In this document: piece after piece, positions 1-9,300 of the stretch
Numbering within the stretch: position 1 is the first letter of the stretch
How the letters are laid out: each line of letters opens with the position of its first letter
NCBI GenBank assembly: GCA_016285355.1
Contig: JAEEQP010000002.1
Location: 69,936-133,935, forward strand
Direction: 5' to 3'
DNA length: 64,000 nt
DNA from: Bacteroidales bacterium
GTDB taxonomy: Bacteria; Bacteroidota; Bacteroidia; Bacteroidales; F082
Notes under the pieces: generated by a model
Told to the model about the DNA's origin: nothing
The model's input: only the letters and a program-made list of their open reading frames with translations
Database searches by the model: none
Position numbers and translations under genes: made by a program

Positions 1-288
1 TTTCGGTTCGCGGCGGGTGTCCCAGAAGGCAGCGATATGGATGATGTTATCATCGATATAATAGACTATCTTACTTAAACCGTTGATAATGATGCTTCTG
101 TATGTGACGGGACGGTCGTCGAAGAGTGGGTCTATGGAGCCGATGTATGGACTGCGTTGCAGTATTTTGGTGGTTTGCCTGACTTCTTGCAAAAAGAAAT
201 TCCTTCGCTTGGCACCAAATTGCTCACGAACATAGTTGGCAACCTGGTCCAATGCGTCTTCAGCTTGTGGATGCCAAATTACTCTCAT
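1..288 (-). CDS. ParE/RelE-family toxin, cut by window edge
   Basis: I translated this frame by hand from ATG at 288. It stays open for 96 codons to the edge, so the C-terminus is missing. The protein begins MRVIWHPQAEDALDQV and later reads IIINGLSKIVYYIDDN and IHIAAFWDTRR. This is the order of a ParE/RelE fold: an N-terminal helical hairpin, then beta strands ending in a WDTRR-type tail. Family members of about 95-105 residues poison gyrase (ParE) or cleave ribosome-bound mRNA (RelE); which of these applies cannot be read here. Its ATG overlaps the stop of the upstream antitoxin gene (ATGA), the usual translational coupling of such pairs. Family assignment is good; the target is inference. 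Confidence 0.8.
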   Translation of the reverse strand, partial: MRVIWHPQAEDALDQVANYVREQFGAKRRNFFLQEVRQTTKILQRSPYIGSIDPLFDDRPVTYRSIIINGLSKIVYYIDDNIIHIAAFWDTRREPK

Positions 289-554
289 GCCGTTTCCAAC
301 TGTAAAGTTTCTTCCATTTTAAGCTCCTCATCATACTTGCGCCACACTTCTTCGTCAGGGATACCCAATCCAGCTGCAAAATCACGTTCAGCCTCATCAA
401 GCATGGCGTTGATTTCCTCCATCGTGTAAGGCTTTACGGGCTCTTCCTCGTAATTGGCATATTTGATAAGACGCTCTCCCACCCAGCGTTTGTCGCTCGG
501 TGTAAGTGTTTCGTATAAATATTCAAGCAGGTTGGATAATGTTGCTTCGCTCAT
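285..554 (-). CDS. antitoxin of a ParE/RelE-type pair
   Basis: An 89-residue acidic protein directly before the toxin gene, overlapping it by 4 bases. It reads LLEYLYETLTPSDKRWVGER near the start, has an acidic EEEP segment, and ends with a helix containing MLDEAERDFAAGLG and EEVWRKYDEE. Small, acidic and helical, with a C-terminal arm that would wrap the toxin, it fits an antitoxin. I see no clear ribbon-helix-helix or Phd-type DNA-binding motif, so autoregulation is only assumed from the class. A TATCTTTG -7 box lies about 30 bases upstream. Confidence 0.75.
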   Translation of the reverse strand: MSEATLSNLLEYLYETLTPSDKRWVGERLIKYANYEEEPVKPYTMEEINAMLDEAERDFAAGLGIPDEEVWRKYDEELKMEETLQLETA

Positions 555-581
555 GGTTTGTTAGTTTTTGCGTTTGCGAGG

Positions 582-589
582 CAAAGATA
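582..589 (-). promoter_or_regulatory. -7 box (TATCTTTG) of the toxin-antitoxin operon
   Basis: On the minus strand this reads TATCTTTG, matching the Bacteroidetes TAnnTTTG element, about 28 bases before the antitoxin ATG. No confident -33 TTTG at canonical spacing is visible. Confidence 0.6.
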
Positions 590-615
590 CAACTTTTTCG
601 CCAAAAGGCAATGAA

Positions 616-643
616 AAAATGCGCCAAACATTTGACGCATTTT
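616..643 (-). terminator. intrinsic terminator of the aldolase/membrane protein operon
   Basis: Stem AAAATGCG/CGCATTTT with a 12-base middle, followed on the minus strand by a T-run (TTTTTTCATTG). It lies downstream of the gene ending at 676 and before the antitoxin promoter. Confidence 0.7.
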
Positions 644-675
644 TCCGTTTTTGGCTTGAAAATTCTTCCTTCGTC

Positions 676-1002
676 TTATATGATAATCATGGTAATAATG
701 AAGGAAACAATCAATAGAAAGACGAAACTTACGCCATGAATGCCTTCACGATTCTCGGTCTTTGGGAAAACCTTGGTACGGTAGGCAAGGAACCTGGTCA
801 AGAAGTATACCGCAGTGACCACAGTAATTAGGATGGAAACCACCAAAAGGCCATCGACCCAATGAATAGGGTCGTCGGCGATGAGAGAAGTTATGATTCC
901 GTCTCCAAGTATAAGAGCTGCAAATGTCCCTAAATAAATAAAGAACTTTGCGATGGAGCCATCCTCTTGGCTGAAAATCTCAATTTCTTTCAGTTTTCCC
1001 AT
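676..1002 (-). CDS. small three-helix membrane protein
   Basis: A 108-residue protein I do not recognise. After a charged N-terminus (MGKLKEIEIFSQEDGSIAK) there are three hydrophobic stretches, roughly residues 20-40, 52-70 and 90-108. The last one (FVFLLIVSFIITMIII) ends the protein. A basic segment (TRFLAYRTKVFPKTENR) lies between the second and third. The gene starts 3 bases after the aldolase stop, so the two are almost certainly co-transcribed and possibly translationally coupled. It probably resides in the inner membrane. There is no evidence for a role in glycolysis beyond the linkage. Confidence 0.7.
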   Translation of the reverse strand: MGKLKEIEIFSQEDGSIAKFFIYLGTFAALILGDGIITSLIADDPIHWVDGLLVVSILITVVTAVYFLTRFLAYRTKVFPKTENREGIHGVSFVFLLIVSFIITMIII

Positions 1003-1005
1003 GAT

Positions 1006-2013
1006 TTAGGCATTTTCCAGCTTGTCATTCGAACCCAAGACGTTGATGATCTTGTGCTCGTAGAGCTTCTTCATGTTGTCGCGGGCGGGACCAAGGTACT
1101 TGCGCGGGTCAAACTCGGCGGGCTTCTCGGCGAAGGCCTTGCGGATGGCTGCGGTCATGGCCAGACGGCTGTCTGAGTCGATGTTGATTTTGCAGACGGC
1201 ACTCTTGGCAGCCTTGCGGAGTTGCTCCTCGGGGATACCCACAGCGGCCTTCAACGCACCACCATATTTATTAATGGTGTCAACTTCATCTTGCGGCACC
1301 GACGATGAGCCGTGCAGCACGATGGGGAAGCCGGGCAGTTTCTTCTCAATGGCTTCAAGCACGTCGAAAGCCAACGGAGGCGGCACGAGGCGACCTGTAG
1401 CGGGGTCAACGGTGCACTGCTCGGGAGTGAATTTATAAGCGCCATGCGAGGTGCCGATGCTGATGGCCAGGCTGTCCACACCAGTCTTGGTAACGAAATC
1501 GATGACTTCCTCGGGTTTGGTGTAGTGGCTTTCTTCGGCGGCCACTTCGTCTTCCACACCGGCCAACACGCCGAGTTCACCTTCAACGGTCACATCGAAC
1601 TGATGGGCGTAGTCCACGACTTTTTTCGTGAGAGCCACATTCTCGTCGTAGGGGAGGGCAGAGCCGTCAATCATCACGGACGAGAAGCCCATGTCGATGC
1701 AGCTCTTGCAAGTCTCGAAGCTGTCGCCGTGGTCGAGGTGGAGGACGATTTCAGGATGGGCGCAGCCTAATTCCTTGGCGTATTCCACGGCACCTTGGGC
1801 CATGTAACGCAGCAGGGTCTGGTTGGCGTAGTTGCGTGCGCCTTTCGACACCTGCAGGATGACGGGTGACTTGGTCTCGACGGCTGCCATGATGATGGCC
1901 TGCATCTGTTCCATATTGTTGAAGTTGAAGGCTGGGATGGCATAGCCGCCGTCAACCGCCTTGGCGAACATTTTACGGGTGTTCACGAGCCCTAATTCTT
2001 TGTAACTTACCAT
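1006..2013 (-). CDS. fba: class II fructose-1,6-bisphosphate aldolase
   Basis: A 335-residue cytoplasmic enzyme that interconverts fructose 1,6-bisphosphate with dihydroxyacetone phosphate and glyceraldehyde 3-phosphate in glycolysis and gluconeogenesis. Class II (metal-dependent) hallmarks are visible: AIPAFNFNNMEQMQAI near the N-terminus, the zinc-ligand region EIVLHLDHGDSFETC, VEGELGVLAGVED, the zinc-histidine segment ISIGTSHGAYKF, the IVLHGSSSVP motif, and CKINIDSDSRLA binding the phosphate. The length fits the roughly 335-residue class II form common in Bacteroidales. The leader is about 95 bases and contains a GC hairpin. It is the first gene of a two-gene unit ending at the terminator near 616-643. 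Confidence 0.95.
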   Translation of the reverse strand: MVSYKELGLVNTRKMFAKAVDGGYAIPAFNFNNMEQMQAIIMAAVETKSPVILQVSKGARNYANQTLLRYMAQGAVEYAKELGCAHPEIVLHLDHGDSFETCKSCIDMGFSSVMIDGSALPYDENVALTKKVVDYAHQFDVTVEGELGVLAGVEDEVAAEESHYTKPEEVIDFVTKTGVDSLAISIGTSHGAYKFTPEQCTVDPATGRLVPPPLAFDVLEAIEKKLPGFPIVLHGSSSVPQDEVDTINKYGGALKAAVGIPEEQLRKAAKSAVCKINIDSDSRLAMTAAIRKAFAEKPAEFDPRKYLGPARDNMKKLYEHKIINVLGSNDKLENA

Positions 2014-2081
2014 ATTGATTGTGTTTGTTGATTGTATGTCTTGTTGGCGCAGGGACTTACGTCGCCTGCTTATCGGCTGTC

Positions 2082-2094
2082 GCCCCTTCGGGGC
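2082..2094 (-). promoter_or_regulatory. GC hairpin in the aldolase leader
   Basis: A perfect 5-base-pair stem, GCCCC-TTC-GGGGC, in the untranslated leader between the -7 box at 2114-2121 and the start at 2013. A similar GGGGC-type palindrome (CGCCCCTACGGGGC) occurs twice in the leader of the giant gene near 18,986-19,079, so this may be a dispersed repeat and not a dedicated regulator. Confidence 0.4.
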
Positions 2095-2113
2095 TTTGCG
2101 TCAAATATTTTTG

Positions 2114-2121
2114 CAAAAGTA
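2114..2121 (-). promoter_or_regulatory. -7 box (TACTTTTG) of the aldolase gene
   Basis: TACTTTTG on the minus strand, matching TAnnTTTG, about 100 bases before the start codon. Confidence 0.6.
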
Positions 2122-2142
2122 GGAATTTGTTTCAAAACTTTA

Positions 2143-5100
2143 TCATCTTACACTTACTTTCTTGGAACAACTCCCATTTTCAGTGCTCAACTTGATGATA
2201 TACAAGCCTGAAACAAAGCTGCTTAAGTCAAGGCACAATGTCTCGCCTTTCTGCAAATGGTGGACGTTTTTGGTCATCATGCGTTCGCCCAATAGGTTGT
2301 AGACTTCAACCACAGCCTTGCCTTGCAGCGTTTCAGCAACAACAAGATTGACTTTCCCCTCGGTCGGGTTGGGGAAGAGGTCAAAGCTGACGGATGGCCA
2401 TTCGGGTGTGGAATAACCGATGAGACTGATAATCTTTGTTATAGGCTCCACTTCGCAGCCGTTGTCCGCTGTCACAGAAAGGGTGACTTCAGCGTCGCCT
2501 TCGTGCAGATTCCATGCGATGTCGATGGCGTTTCCTTGACTGTAAATGTAACCAGCCTCAGTGGGCTCGATTTGCCAGAGGTAACGAACACCTTCCTGAT
2601 TCTCAATGGAGTAATGACTAATCCTGTTTTCGTATTTGTTCACGATGCTGTCGCCTTCGATGTGACCGGTCAGGCTGAAGTCGTTGAGCAACGTGAGGCG
2701 CATCGTGCTGCTGATGGTGTCGGTTGGGTTCAAGGCATGAAGGGTTAAGGTGACATTGCCGTCGACAAGGTCTTGTTCTCCAGGGATATAGACAGCGTTG
2801 ATGAGGGTTTCGTCCTCAAACTGTCCGTCACCGTCAGTGGTCCAAAACGCCGATTGATGGTCGTATGCGTATGCATCGCCGAGTGTCACCGAGGCCATAT
2901 TGCACAACATCATGTCATCGCCGGCGTAGGCAATGGGGGTATGCTTGGGCGGGAAGCAAAGGTTGTCGATTTTGACCTGTTGACTTTCAGGGTTTTCCAT
3001 ATCAAACATCCAGTTGAATTGGGAATCTCTCTTCGTGAACCTCACCTCGCCATAATGCCATTCGGGACTTGAAAACAGGACGCTTTCGTTGATGGACCTC
3101 AAATAAAAAGTCAAGGACTCGTTGGGGTCGGTTTTGTAGTGGAAAGAGAGTTTGCCGTCATGTTCAATGAGCTGCGACCTCAGCCTGACTTTGAGCGAGG
3201 AATTTGTAACAGTGTCAGAGTTTGAAACAAAGCATCGTTCTCCCTCAAAGGCATCCTCGGTGCAATATTCCCACCGATGGGCTCCGGTGTTGGTCCACAG
3301 GAAGAATGGGTTCAGCGTGTCGGTCTCGAAGTTTTCAAAGATACCTCCATATTGTATGATGGTGTCATAATAGGCGTGCTTTCCGCCATATTGCACATCA
3401 AGCCGCGATTGCAGCCAGGCACCTGTGACATCGTTGGGCAAGGTGTTGAGCTCAAAAGTGACGGTCCAAGCCTCGTCAGGCATCAGGTTCTCTTGTCGGG
3501 GCGCGTTTTCGACCTCGACAAAAGGTGCTCTGACATACAGGTTGGCCTGTGACAGCTCGATGCGCGAGTGTCCTGTGTTTTTCAACGCAAAGGTGATGCT
3601 TGAAGGACCTTCCGTGCTGATGTGGGTCGAAGGCTCGCCCTCAGCGGTCTTGGGCCAAAACTCCGGCTCGATGGTGATGACAGGAGCGTTACCTGTGACT
3701 TTGATGTCGTCTTCGTGGATGTTCTCGTTTTCGTGGAAGCGCACCTTGAGACGGATGACGGTTTGGTCGGGCACGTCGTCGGCTATCTTGATTTCAAACG
3801 CGTCATTTAAGGTAGCGGAGGTATTACCGTTTATCGGTGAATAGTGTGCCGTGCCTTGCAGGATTTCGATGTAAGGCGATTCGCAAAGAAGCGTGATTTC
3901 TCCGTCTTCGGAATTGACCTCGCTATGGTTGCGCAGCGTGACATCTAAGGTGACGTATTCGCCGTAATCGAGTTGGCCGTTGTTGTCCTGGTCGTTGAAC
4001 GAAGCGGCATCCAAGGAAACGAAAGGCAGGTTGGGCGAAATGACCGTGACTTGCTGCTCGAAACGGACACGGTTTTGTTTGGTCACGGTGACGATGAAAC
4101 GTTCGCCAATGGGCAGAAGAGGTAAGGCAAAATCTTGGGGATGTCCGGTAGCTTGGGCCACTGCAAGGATTTCGTCGCCGTGCGTTAAGCAGATGGTAGC
4201 CCCTTCTTCCGCCGTCATGGTGTATTGCAATTGGTTGTTAGTGTATTGGATGGCATCAACGACCATCTGCTGCGGCACTTCCGTACAAAGGTTAAGGTAG
4301 CTCTCGCCCAAATAATGGAACACGTTCTGCGTGGTGGTGACTTTTTGTGGCCACCAGTTGGGCATGAAGGCATGTTGGTTGAGGAACAATTTGCCAGCGA
4401 CGAGGGCATAGGCAGGTCGTGTAAACTCGGGCTGTGTCATTGTGCCCATGTCAGGCAAAAAGTCGGGCCAAAAGTTGTCGATAAAGCCCCAGGTGAGGAT
4501 GTCGTTGAAATGCGAATGGGTGACCGTGGTCGCCCCAATGCCGCCGAGGGCACCCACATCGGCTTTGCAGAACTCGTAAACCATGGGGTCTATTCCCATA
4601 GACCAATAGTAGTCGGAAAACTCAAAGAATTCAACTTTGGAATATAATGCAGCATCGCAGCCGATGGAAAGGACGAAAGTGGGCTCCGTGTTCGTCAAGT
4701 TCTGGACTTCGTATGATTCCATCCACGGACTGCACCACAAGTCGTAGGAGGAATGGTCGCGATACAAGGTCAGAAACGAGTTTTGGTTGAGCGCTTCTAA
4801 GAGATAAGAGTAATCCATTGGGTCGCGCCAATCATTGAGTGTGTCTGGACTTTGAGCAATGTAGTTCTGTCCGTTAGGCCCGAAATAGTCGACCACTACA
4901 TCGGTATTGTAGCCTGTTGACCAAGCCGTGTCGGGGGGTATGGGTTCGGATTGAGCGTATACCATGTAAAAATTATTGGGGTGCCGTCCGAGCTTGTTGC
5001 GGAAGAATCCGTTGACGCTTTGTGAGGTAATTAAAAACCATTTGTTGTTTTCGTAACTGGAGGTGATGATGGGCTGGTCGTAAAAGCTGGGTTGAGTGGG

Positions 5101-6279
5101 CGGATTGGTTTCGTATTGGATGAGCTTGTTCACCTGCGTGCGGTATTCTTGCAAGTTGGTGGCAGGAAGGCGGCTGAGCGCCAGGTCGGGGATGCTGTCG
5201 TCGTTCATGTCGGCGTAGGGATTGTCGGAACTGTAATAATAGTCTATCAGTTCATAACCATTGTCGTAACTCTTGAAAAGAAGCCCGAACCCTGGAATGC
5301 CTGACGAAGCCCAATAAAAGTTGTTGCCTACCTCTAAAGTGTCTATGCCGCTGAAAATCATCACCGCCGCGGGAGGTATGGCCCAATGGTCGTAGGCGTT
5401 TTTGATGTAGTTTTTGATGGTGTTGGCATCATTGCCGCCGCATTCCGTCGTGGAGACCACCTTGGTCAAGATGCCTTGCTTGGTGCGGAATTGCTTCAAG
5501 GTGTCGGCGTAGGCCAAAATGTCTTCATCGTCGGGGGAGATGATGAGGTATTCGCAGCCTTCTTCCTTGTTTCTGATGGCATCGTTGAGCAAGTCGTAAT
5601 AATGCGCCTCGGGTAGCATGTCGCTGTTGATGACCAAATCGCGCAGGATGTGGTCCCATTCTGGGTTGCGGTAACGCGCCTCGCCAAACTGACCGCCGCT
5701 TTCAAAGTGGACTTTGATGTCCATGTCGTAGATGACTTCCAAGGTCTTCCTGACAGGATTGTAGCGGAAAGGCGTCACGCTGAGCATGACTACATCAAGA
5801 CCACGGATTTGTGTGGTCTCGGCAATGACCACGTTTTCCTTGGGGAAATTGGCGTCTTTCCTGAAAACGCTCATGTCTTTTTGCATCCTTGGCTTACCGA
5901 CGGCGGCGTTGCCCTGCACAACGGCGGCAGGCAAGAGTTCGATGCCGTTCAAGGTCTGGCTGCCCTTTTCGCTGACTTCAATGCTGACCGTAGCACCCTT
6001 GGGCACGGCGATGTAGCGGTTCTCGAAAGGAAGGTTGGGCAAGCCCTCGGCAAAGGAGCCGAAGCTGCCTTTCAGGATAATCTCCTGACCTTTGACTTCG
6101 CCGTTGTCGATGTCGGAGATGCCGATTTCTGAGAGGGAATAATGCAAGGAAAGTCCTGTTGCGGTACTGCTTTCGATGCTGAAGCCTTGCGGATGACTGG
6201 TGCGGAAACTGAAGGTCTCCTGAGCGTTCATGATGCCGAAGGCTAAGATGATGGTTGAGAGTAAAAATAGGCGTTTCAT
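2143..6279 (-). CDS. C25 gingipain-type protease with T9SS tail (copy 1)
   Basis: A 1,378-residue secreted cysteine endopeptidase of family C25. Visible order: signal peptide (1-19, ending MNAQ); propeptide-like region to about 200 with KGQEIILKG and VTPFRYNP; the catalytic domain opening with EYLIISPDDEDI (about 243-254) and AIPPAAVMIF (300-309); the catalytic His in LYRDHSSYDLW (His509) and the nucleophile in VLSIGCDAALY (Cys541); then GGIGATTVTHSHFND. Ig-like domains follow, and the T9SS sorting domain ends the protein (FDLFPNPTEGKVN, SGLYIIKLS, KKVSVR). Gingipains carry a glycine before the catalytic His (GHG), whereas this has RDHS. It has no cleaved-adhesin repeats. Its own -7 box and the terminator of the upstream protease gene lie in the short spacer, so it is probably transcribed alone. 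Substrate specificity is unknown. Confidence 0.9.
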   Translation of the reverse strand: MKRLFLLSTIILAFGIMNAQETFSFRTSHPQGFSIESSTATGLSLHYSLSEIGISDIDNGEVKGQEIILKGSFGSFAEGLPNLPFENRYIAVPKGATVSIEVSEKGSQTLNGIELLPAAVVQGNAAVGKPRMQKDMSVFRKDANFPKENVVIAETTQIRGLDVVMLSVTPFRYNPVRKTLEVIYDMDIKVHFESGGQFGEARYRNPEWDHILRDLVINSDMLPEAHYYDLLNDAIRNKEEGCEYLIISPDDEDILAYADTLKQFRTKQGILTKVVSTTECGGNDANTIKNYIKNAYDHWAIPPAAVMIFSGIDTLEVGNNFYWASSGIPGFGLLFKSYDNGYELIDYYYSSDNPYADMNDDSIPDLALSRLPATNLQEYRTQVNKLIQYETNPPTQPSFYDQPIITSSYENNKWFLITSQSVNGFFRNKLGRHPNNFYMVYAQSEPIPPDTAWSTGYNTDVVVDYFGPNGQNYIAQSPDTLNDWRDPMDYSYLLEALNQNSFLTLYRDHSSYDLWCSPWMESYEVQNLTNTEPTFVLSIGCDAALYSKVEFFEFSDYYWSMGIDPMVYEFCKADVGALGGIGATTVTHSHFNDILTWGFIDNFWPDFLPDMGTMTQPEFTRPAYALVAGKLFLNQHAFMPNWWPQKVTTTQNVFHYLGESYLNLCTEVPQQMVVDAIQYTNNQLQYTMTAEEGATICLTHGDEILAVAQATGHPQDFALPLLPIGERFIVTVTKQNRVRFEQQVTVISPNLPFVSLDAASFNDQDNNGQLDYGEYVTLDVTLRNHSEVNSEDGEITLLCESPYIEILQGTAHYSPINGNTSATLNDAFEIKIADDVPDQTVIRLKVRFHENENIHEDDIKVTGNAPVITIEPEFWPKTAEGEPSTHISTEGPSSITFALKNTGHSRIELSQANLYVRAPFVEVENAPRQENLMPDEAWTVTFELNTLPNDVTGAWLQSRLDVQYGGKHAYYDTIIQYGGIFENFETDTLNPFFLWTNTGAHRWEYCTEDAFEGERCFVSNSDTVTNSSLKVRLRSQLIEHDGKLSFHYKTDPNESLTFYLRSINESVLFSSPEWHYGEVRFTKRDSQFNWMFDMENPESQQVKIDNLCFPPKHTPIAYAGDDMMLCNMASVTLGDAYAYDHQSAFWTTDGDGQFEDETLINAVYIPGEQDLVDGNVTLTLHALNPTDTISSTMRLTLLNDFSLTGHIEGDSIVNKYENRISHYSIENQEGVRYLWQIEPTEAGYIYSQGNAIDIAWNLHEGDAEVTLSVTADNGCEVEPITKIISLIGYSTPEWPSVSFDLFPNPTEGKVNLVVAETLQGKAVVEVYNLLGERMMTKNVHHLQKGETLCLDLSSFVSGLYIIKLSTENGSCSKKVSVR

Positions 6280-6304
6280 AACTCAAAAAGTTTGTTTCAT
6301 GCGA

Positions 6305-6312
6305 CAAAAGTA
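6305..6312 (-). promoter_or_regulatory. -7 box (TACTTTTG) of C25 protease copy 1
   Basis: TACTTTTG on the minus strand, 26 bases before the start codon and just after the terminator stem of the upstream protease gene. Confidence 0.6.
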
Positions 6313-6323
6313 CAAAAATAAAA

Positions 6324-6350
6324 AAATGTGTCAAGCGTTTTGACACATTT
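6324..6350 (-). terminator. intrinsic terminator of C25 protease copy 2
   Basis: A perfect 11-base-pair stem (AAATGTGTCAA/TTGACACATTT, 5-base loop) followed on the minus strand by a run of T residues. It sits between the two tandem protease genes. Confidence 0.8.
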
Positions 6351-6378
6351 TTTTTCAAGGTGTAGAAATTTTATCCAA

Positions 6379-9300
6379 TCAGGGCATCACGACGACTTTG
6401 ACACTTGTCACGACATCGTTTTGGATGACTTGCAAGGTGTAAATGCCTTCGCCCCCAAATTTGGAAGTTGCAATGGTCGTGGTCCCTGAGCTTGTCGAAG
6501 GGCCACTTCCTTGCATTCTGCATTCATACACAACTTTTCCCATCAAGTCAACGACACGCAAAACAGCTTCGCCTTCAAGGTTAGATTTTACGTAAAGGAC
6601 ACCGTTTGCAGGATTAGGATAAACTTCAACGGCAACACTTTGTTGCTCGTCAATTCCAGTGGAGTTGAACACATTGACCACCATGGCTTCGGAAATCGAG
6701 GTGGAGCCACAAGTGTTCTCGTATGCGTAGGCAATTTTGACCTCGCCTCGGTATTCGCCGTCCCATTCCACAAGGGCGTGAGAACCTTCGCCAACGATAG
6801 TGCCCGCTGTTTCAGGTTCGATGCTCCAAGTGTAAAGGACATCTTCAATTTCTTCCGCCGTGTACTCGCTTTGGCTGACCAAACGCAAGTCTACCTCATT
6901 GACTCCTGATGGCATTTCGGGCTTGTAGCTCGGCTCGAAGTAAGGCAACAGGCTGACCGTCACCGTGCTGCTTTGCTGGCTTTGGTTATAGGCGCAGATG
7001 CCTGTGAGGGTGAGTTCCACTTTTCCTTCAGCTTTGTCGGCTTCGCCAAAAGTATAGATGGGATGCTCCAAGGTGGCGTCGTCGAAAGTGCCGTCGCCGT
7101 TAGTGGACCATGTAAACTCCTTTTGGTTGTAGATGTAGCCTTCAGGCGTGAAAGTGGTGTTGGGGCAGGTCTCAGTGTCGTCGCCGGCATAAAGCACCAT
7201 CTTGGCAAAAGGCGGGAAACGCAAGTCGTCAATCATGACAGCATCCTCACCGGCACTGCCTTCGTTGTCTTTCTTGAAGGTAAAACGCACCACATTGCTT
7301 CCGGCAGGCAGCTCAAATTCAGCGCGTTCCCAGTCTCCGATGCCGCTCCAAGTGCCCACCTCCTGACCGTTCAGGGTAAGGCTAAGCACGTCGCCCTCCT
7401 CGGTAGAGGTCTTGTGAAGGAATGAAAACGTGCCGTCGATGTCGGTGTCAATGCCGATAAAGAGGTTGGCGATGATCTTGTCGCTGATGGTTGGCGACCT
7501 CATGCAATGGCCTCCAGAAGCGGTGGCATCTTCAGCGATGAACCACTTCTTATGGCCCGAACCCAAGTTCCATTGCATGTCTTCGTTGAGGGTCTCGTCT
7601 TCAAAATCCTCAGAAGTGTAGCCCAAAAAGATTTGGCTCTTCAAACAGTCGGTGTGGAATCCGCTTTCGGCTTGCAGGCTGTAGTTGATGACGCCGTCGA
7701 TGGCATTTTCATCCACATTTGCGCGGAAGGTGACTTGTCCAGTGGTACCCGCGTCAATGGCTGGAATGGAGACTTCAGCCTCGTCAACGCTGAGGAATGG
7801 AGCCATAAGGTTGAATCGGTTGCTGATTTCCAACGACTTGCTTTCGCCTTGGTTTTCAATGTCGAAGGTCAGGTAGGAGGGAGTGCCTTGTATCAGGCGG
7901 TCCATCGTGTTGCCGTCCAAGTCGGTGATACTGAGCTGGCCGTATTTCAGTTTGGGTGCTTTCACAGCGAGGGTCACGCTGTCAACAAACGAGTGGTTTG
8001 CATTTTCCATTTTCAGATGGAACTTCACCTTTTCCTGGTCGTTCAGTTCGTCGCCGAAATGCACGGTGAAAGCATCGTTTTGCATCTGGATTTCGTCAGC
8101 GTTCATGCCGTTATAATTAAAGGTGTTTTCCGTGATTTCCACGGCAGGGTGGTTGCAGGAAAGGGTGACATTGAAGCTGTCCATGGGGGAGAAGCCCGCA
8201 TTGTGCAGACTGATGCCGAACCGGCAGGTCTCGTTGTAGTCGGGGGCATGGTTGTCGTTGCCTTCCGCGTCGTTGATTTCTATGGCGTTGAAAATCAGGT
8301 AGGGGCCTTCGGTGGGTATCGTTTGGATGTTGTGCTCGTAGCGGTAATAGTTCTGCTTGGTGATGGTGAGTTTCACAACGGTGCCGACTTCTTGCGGCGT
8401 GACGGAGACGGTTTGCGTGTCGCCAGTGGCCATGTCGAAGCCGATGATTTGTCCGTTGGCGGTCAGGCAGATGGTGGCGCCTTCGTCGGCTTTAATCTGG
8501 TATTGCTCGCTTCCGGCGGGAATCACAGGCAACATCTCCACGGTGAGTTCCTGCGGCACTTCGCTGTAGAGGGTCATGTAGGCGTCGCCATGCTGGTGGA
8601 ACAGATAGTAAGTAATTGTCTTCCAGTCGTTATCGGTCCATGAGGACTGTTTGAGGAAGAATTTTCCGGCAGCGTTGCCGAAGGCGGGGCGCAAGAAATT
8701 CGTTTCATGTTGCGTGCCATAGGTGGGCATGAAGTCGGGCCACATGTTGTCGTAAGCGCCCCAAACGTAGATGTCGTTGACGAAGGAATAGGAGACTTGC
8801 GTGGCAGCGATGAGGCCCAAGGCACCGTGTTGGTGGCGGTGGAATACCTCGGCGAAGCAGCCGTCACTCCCCATTCCGCTGTAGTCGAATTTGCCGGTGA
8901 GGCAGTTGTTCGACATGACGTAGGTGAGATTCTCGTTGGTCAGCTTTTTGATGAAGCCGATGCTGTAGCTGGGTTCGCCCCAAAGCTCCTCCGCGCCGTG
9001 GTCGCGGTGCTGGATGAGGAAGGCACCCTTGTTGATGGCCTCGTTCACCGAGTTGCCTGTCGCGCTCCAGTCGGTGAGGTGCGACATGGTCTGGGGGACA
9101 TAGCCGCAACCTATGGGTCCGAAATAGTCGAGTACGGTGTTGGTGTGCTCGTAGGTCGACCAACGGCTCCCCGGCGTGCCTTGGTAGATGGCGTTCTGGC
9201 GGACAGGATGCTTACCGAGTTCGTATTCCCAGAAGCCGTTCACCACTTCGGAGCAGAGCTGGAACCAACGCTCCAACTGGAAGCCCATGGCCGTGACAGG

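Noticed and set aside
7507..8643. A 378-codon plus-strand open frame opposite C25 protease copy 2
   Set aside because: It is antisense to a clearly conserved protease, has no recognisable domain and has no -7 box in front.
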